A stretch of 6,599 nucleotides of DNA, from NCBI GenBank assembly GCA_900763175.1, contig CAAFJI010000327.1, forward strand, positions 1 through 6,599, given 5' to 3'. The notes under the pieces are model-generated. The model saw only the letters and a program-made list of their open reading frames with translations, had not been told where the DNA came from and ran no database searches. Shown piece by piece: positions 4,713 to 6,599 of the stretch. A program made the position numbers and the translations under genes. This DNA comes from Lachnospiraceae bacterium. Lineage in GTDB: Bacteria > Bacillota > Clostridia > Lachnospirales > Lachnospiraceae. Within the stretch, counting starts at the first letter, position 1. Every line of letters begins with the position of its first letter.

Positions 4713-6599
4713 TTGAAGTGATAAAAAGACATTTAGCGGAACGAAATATGTTAAAAACGGCGGGCCTGCCACTTTGCTACCTGGAAAAAAAGGGAGAAGA
4801 AAAATGCGTAAAGGCAGCAGAAAAGATCATCCAAAATGAAGTCATGGATGTGATCCCATCCTTATGGTACCAGGCACATCTATACTTGATTGAGAATCCG
4901 GAAACGATTTCGTATCTTGGAAATCTGAAAAAAGAAGGACAGGATCTAAATGTGAAGCGATTCCAACAGATTCTTTTAGATGCGGGGACAGATAAGATAT
5001 CGGATTTTGCATATGAACAGGTAAAAGCCGTTTATTTTGATCCGGTGATAACTGATGAAACTGCTTACTGTTATATGAAATATTATATAGAGCAGAACAT
5101 AAACAAGGAAGAGAAAGAACAGCTGGTAAAAAGCCTTGCCACGTGTATTGGGAAGCTGGATTTTGAGAAGGCTGGCGAAAAAGAACGCATGTTGCTTGTT
5201 CAGCCAGTCTTTTCCTCTGACCTGTTGCTTGGATTATTGGGTAATCTAAAAACTTTAGAAGACCTTCAGAATCAGAAGCTGATGGAACTTGTCAATACAC
5301 TTGCCGGGTATGAGGCAGATACCCGGCCAATAAATCAGAAGCAATTCGACCAAATGAGAGAAAAGCCTGTTGAGATACTGGAAAAATTAAAGATTGTGAC
5401 CAGGTACATTCCAAAAGAGAATCTGACGGATGGACTGGATTTGTGGCTGTGGAACGAAGCCTTGTACGAGGATCTGTGTAAACTGGAACGGGCATTTGCA
5501 GATGGAGCGGATTCGGCTACGGTTTTAGCAAGCAAAGTGTCCTATGTCAATACCCTGTACCACAATCCATTAACCAGGATTTCCCTGTCCAGTCTAAGTG
5601 AAGAAAAGTCCGAGATACTCTTATATGCTATCACACAGAAGAAAATGGCATTCTTAAAGCTGATCAATGAGGAAGTGGAACTTTTTTATGATCTTCCAAA
5701 TGTTTCTATGCTGTTAAAAGAAGACATTTACCGGGAGTATTTGAACCTGAATAGCCTCAACCGGAAGAATTTAAAAGAAAGCGCCGATCTGACTATGAAG
5801 GATTACAGATTGAAGCTTCTGGCAAAACGGGAGCATACGTTTGATGAATTAAAGCTTCTATGTACCGCAGAAGAGGCGGTGATCCGTTTGTATGAACAGC
5901 TGACCTGCAAACGTAGTGATGAGAGAATCGCGGTTCTCCGGGAACTGATAAAACGGGAGTGTGTGCCCGATACATTTGAGGAAGAGCAGATAGAACCCCT
6001 TGCAAGGGCATTGTCGGGAAAGCCACTATCCAGATGGATCCGGGAGGACTTTCAGAACATTCCAGATTTAAGCTACGGCACTGCGCTCTGGCTTCTTGTT
6101 TACCGGGAGCAGCTAAAGGGAATGGAAAAAGAGATCACGATGGAACAGCAGGCAATTTATCTGCTAAAAGACCTGGCGCTGGTAAAAGAGTGCGATTCGT
6201 TAACGGAATTAAAAGAAAAGCTGATTTTAGGGGATGTTTCCTGGAAGATGTTAAAAGAAAAACTAGCAATTTCAGACGAATTAGTACAAAAAAATGCAGA
6301 TCGGATCGGAACCTTTCTATTTGTAGGTGGGGCTGAGATCATGGAAACTTTTCTGGAACGACAGCCCTCCAAAATCGAAGAGATCCGGAGGCTGGTTACA
6401 GCAGAGCTTCTTGGAAAATTTGACGAACTGAAATATCCATCTGGGGATCTCATGCGTGAGATTGATTTTGAGGTATCCGAAGAAGCGGAAAAAGAATGGA
6501 AAATAGATCGGACTTTTACCAGCAAAAACCTGGTATTAAAAGAGGAAACCAGTCTTCTTCCAGTTATGCAGATAGGAGAGGTTCCAAGCTATTCCTGCC
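4709..6599 (+). CDS. Large hypothetical helical protein, at least 630 aa (second of the pair), 3'-truncated by window edge
   Basis: ATG 4709 overlaps the TGA (4710-4712) of the preceding gene, with GGAGG at 4697-4701 seven bases upstream, a standard translational-coupling arrangement. The frame stays open to the last base: 630 full codons plus one base, no internal stop. The visible part is mostly amphipathic helices rich in Leu, Lys and Glu, consistent with an alpha-solenoid. Examples are L-Y-E-D-L-C-K-L-E-R-A-F, and Y-L-N-L-N-S-L-N-R-K-N-L followed by K-R-E-H-T-F-D-E-L-K-L-L. Near the end the character changes: D-L-M-R-E-I-D-F-E-V-S-E-E-A (from about residue 582), then L-L-P-V-M-Q-I-G-E-V-P-S-Y-S-C at the window edge, with Gly/Pro/Cys spacing unlike the helical part. 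This suggests that a different, possibly functional, C-terminal domain begins here. I do not recognise the family and see no signal peptide or membrane segment. Confidence 0.85.
   Translation, partial: MIEVIKRHLAERNMLKTAGLPLCYLEKKGEEKCVKAAEKIIQNEVMDVIPSLWYQAHLYLIENPETISYLGNLKKEGQDLNVKRFQQILLDAGTDKISDFAYEQVKAVYFDPVITDETAYCYMKYYIEQNINKEEKEQLVKSLATCIGKLDFEKAGEKERMLLVQPVFSSDLLLGLLGNLKTLEDLQNQKLMELVNTLAGYEADTRPINQKQFDQMREKPVEILEKLKIVTRYIPKENLTDGLDLWLWNEALYEDLCKLERAFADGADSATVLASKVSYVNTLYHNPLTRISLSSLSEEKSEILLYAITQKKMAFLKLINEEVELFYDLPNVSMLLKEDIYREYLNLNSLNRKNLKESADLTMKDYRLKLLAKREHTFDELKLLCTAEEAVIRLYEQLTCKRSDERIAVLRELIKRECVPDTFEEEQIEPLARALSGKPLSRWIREDFQNIPDLSYGTALWLLVYREQLKGMEKEITMEQQAIYLLKDLALVKECDSLTELKEKLILGDVSWKMLKEKLAISDELVQKNADRIGTFLFVGGAEIMETFLERQPSKIEEIRRLVTAELLGKFDELKYPSGDLMREIDFEVSEEAEKEWKIDRTFTSKNLVLKEETSLLPVMQIGEVPSYSC

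Noticed and set aside
5292..6525. Minus-strand open frames opposite the second large gene
   Set aside because: They overlap one another and are Ser/Arg/Phe-rich, as expected from the complement of Glu/Lys/Leu codons, and they lack translation signals. The + strand frame is intact and coupled to its neighbour.
1..6599. CRISPR array, tRNA/rRNA genes, insertion sequence, integrase or toxin-antitoxin pair
   Set aside because: I looked for regularly spaced repeats, cloverleaf-like sequences, transposase or recombinase motifs, and typical toxin-antitoxin layouts, and saw none that could be supported. The two small ORFs at 2051-2480 do not show recognisable toxin or antitoxin motifs.

Overview
The window looks like the edge of an accessory (probably integrated mobile-element) region in a low-to-mid-GC Firmicute, most likely a Clostridia/Lachnospiraceae-type gut bacterium. 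This rests on strong AGGAGG-type ribosome binding sites before nearly every gene, Lys/Glu-rich proteins, A-rich spacers, and a string of small unknown ORFs next to a plasmid-like single-strand binding protein. All convincing genes are on the + strand. The taxonomic call is an inference from style, not from a marker gene.

Layout. Positions 1-702 hold most of yaaA, a housekeeping peroxide-stress protein cut off at its N-terminus by the window edge. A 478-base spacer (703-1180) follows and is unusually busy. It holds a weak terminator for yaaA, a near-consensus sigma-A promoter with an extended -10 (842-870), a possible 16-codon leader peptide (946-996), a textbook intrinsic terminator (981-1019), and two overlapping, mutually exclusive inverted repeats just before the next ribosome binding site. 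Then come a shortened ssb-like gene (1181-1501), an unknown 154-155 aa protein, a GC hairpin, and two small unknown proteins (66 and 60 aa). Last are two large unknown proteins: a complete one of 737 aa (2499-4712) and one of at least 630 aa (4709 to beyond the window end). The two large genes overlap as ATGA.

How the genes may work together. From ssb to the window end the genes are co-directional with short gaps (about 12, 69, 46, 18 and -4 bases), so they probably form one operon read from the promoter at 842-870 through the conditional terminator at 981-1019. An SSB-like protein plus small unknowns is typical of the accessory DNA-processing modules of conjugative elements. The two large, mostly helical proteins resemble no family I can name. 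They are the best candidates for an undescribed system, but no catalytic motif is visible in the part shown and the second protein's C-terminus lies outside the window. I saw no tRNA, rRNA, CRISPR array, insertion sequence, integrase or attachment site.
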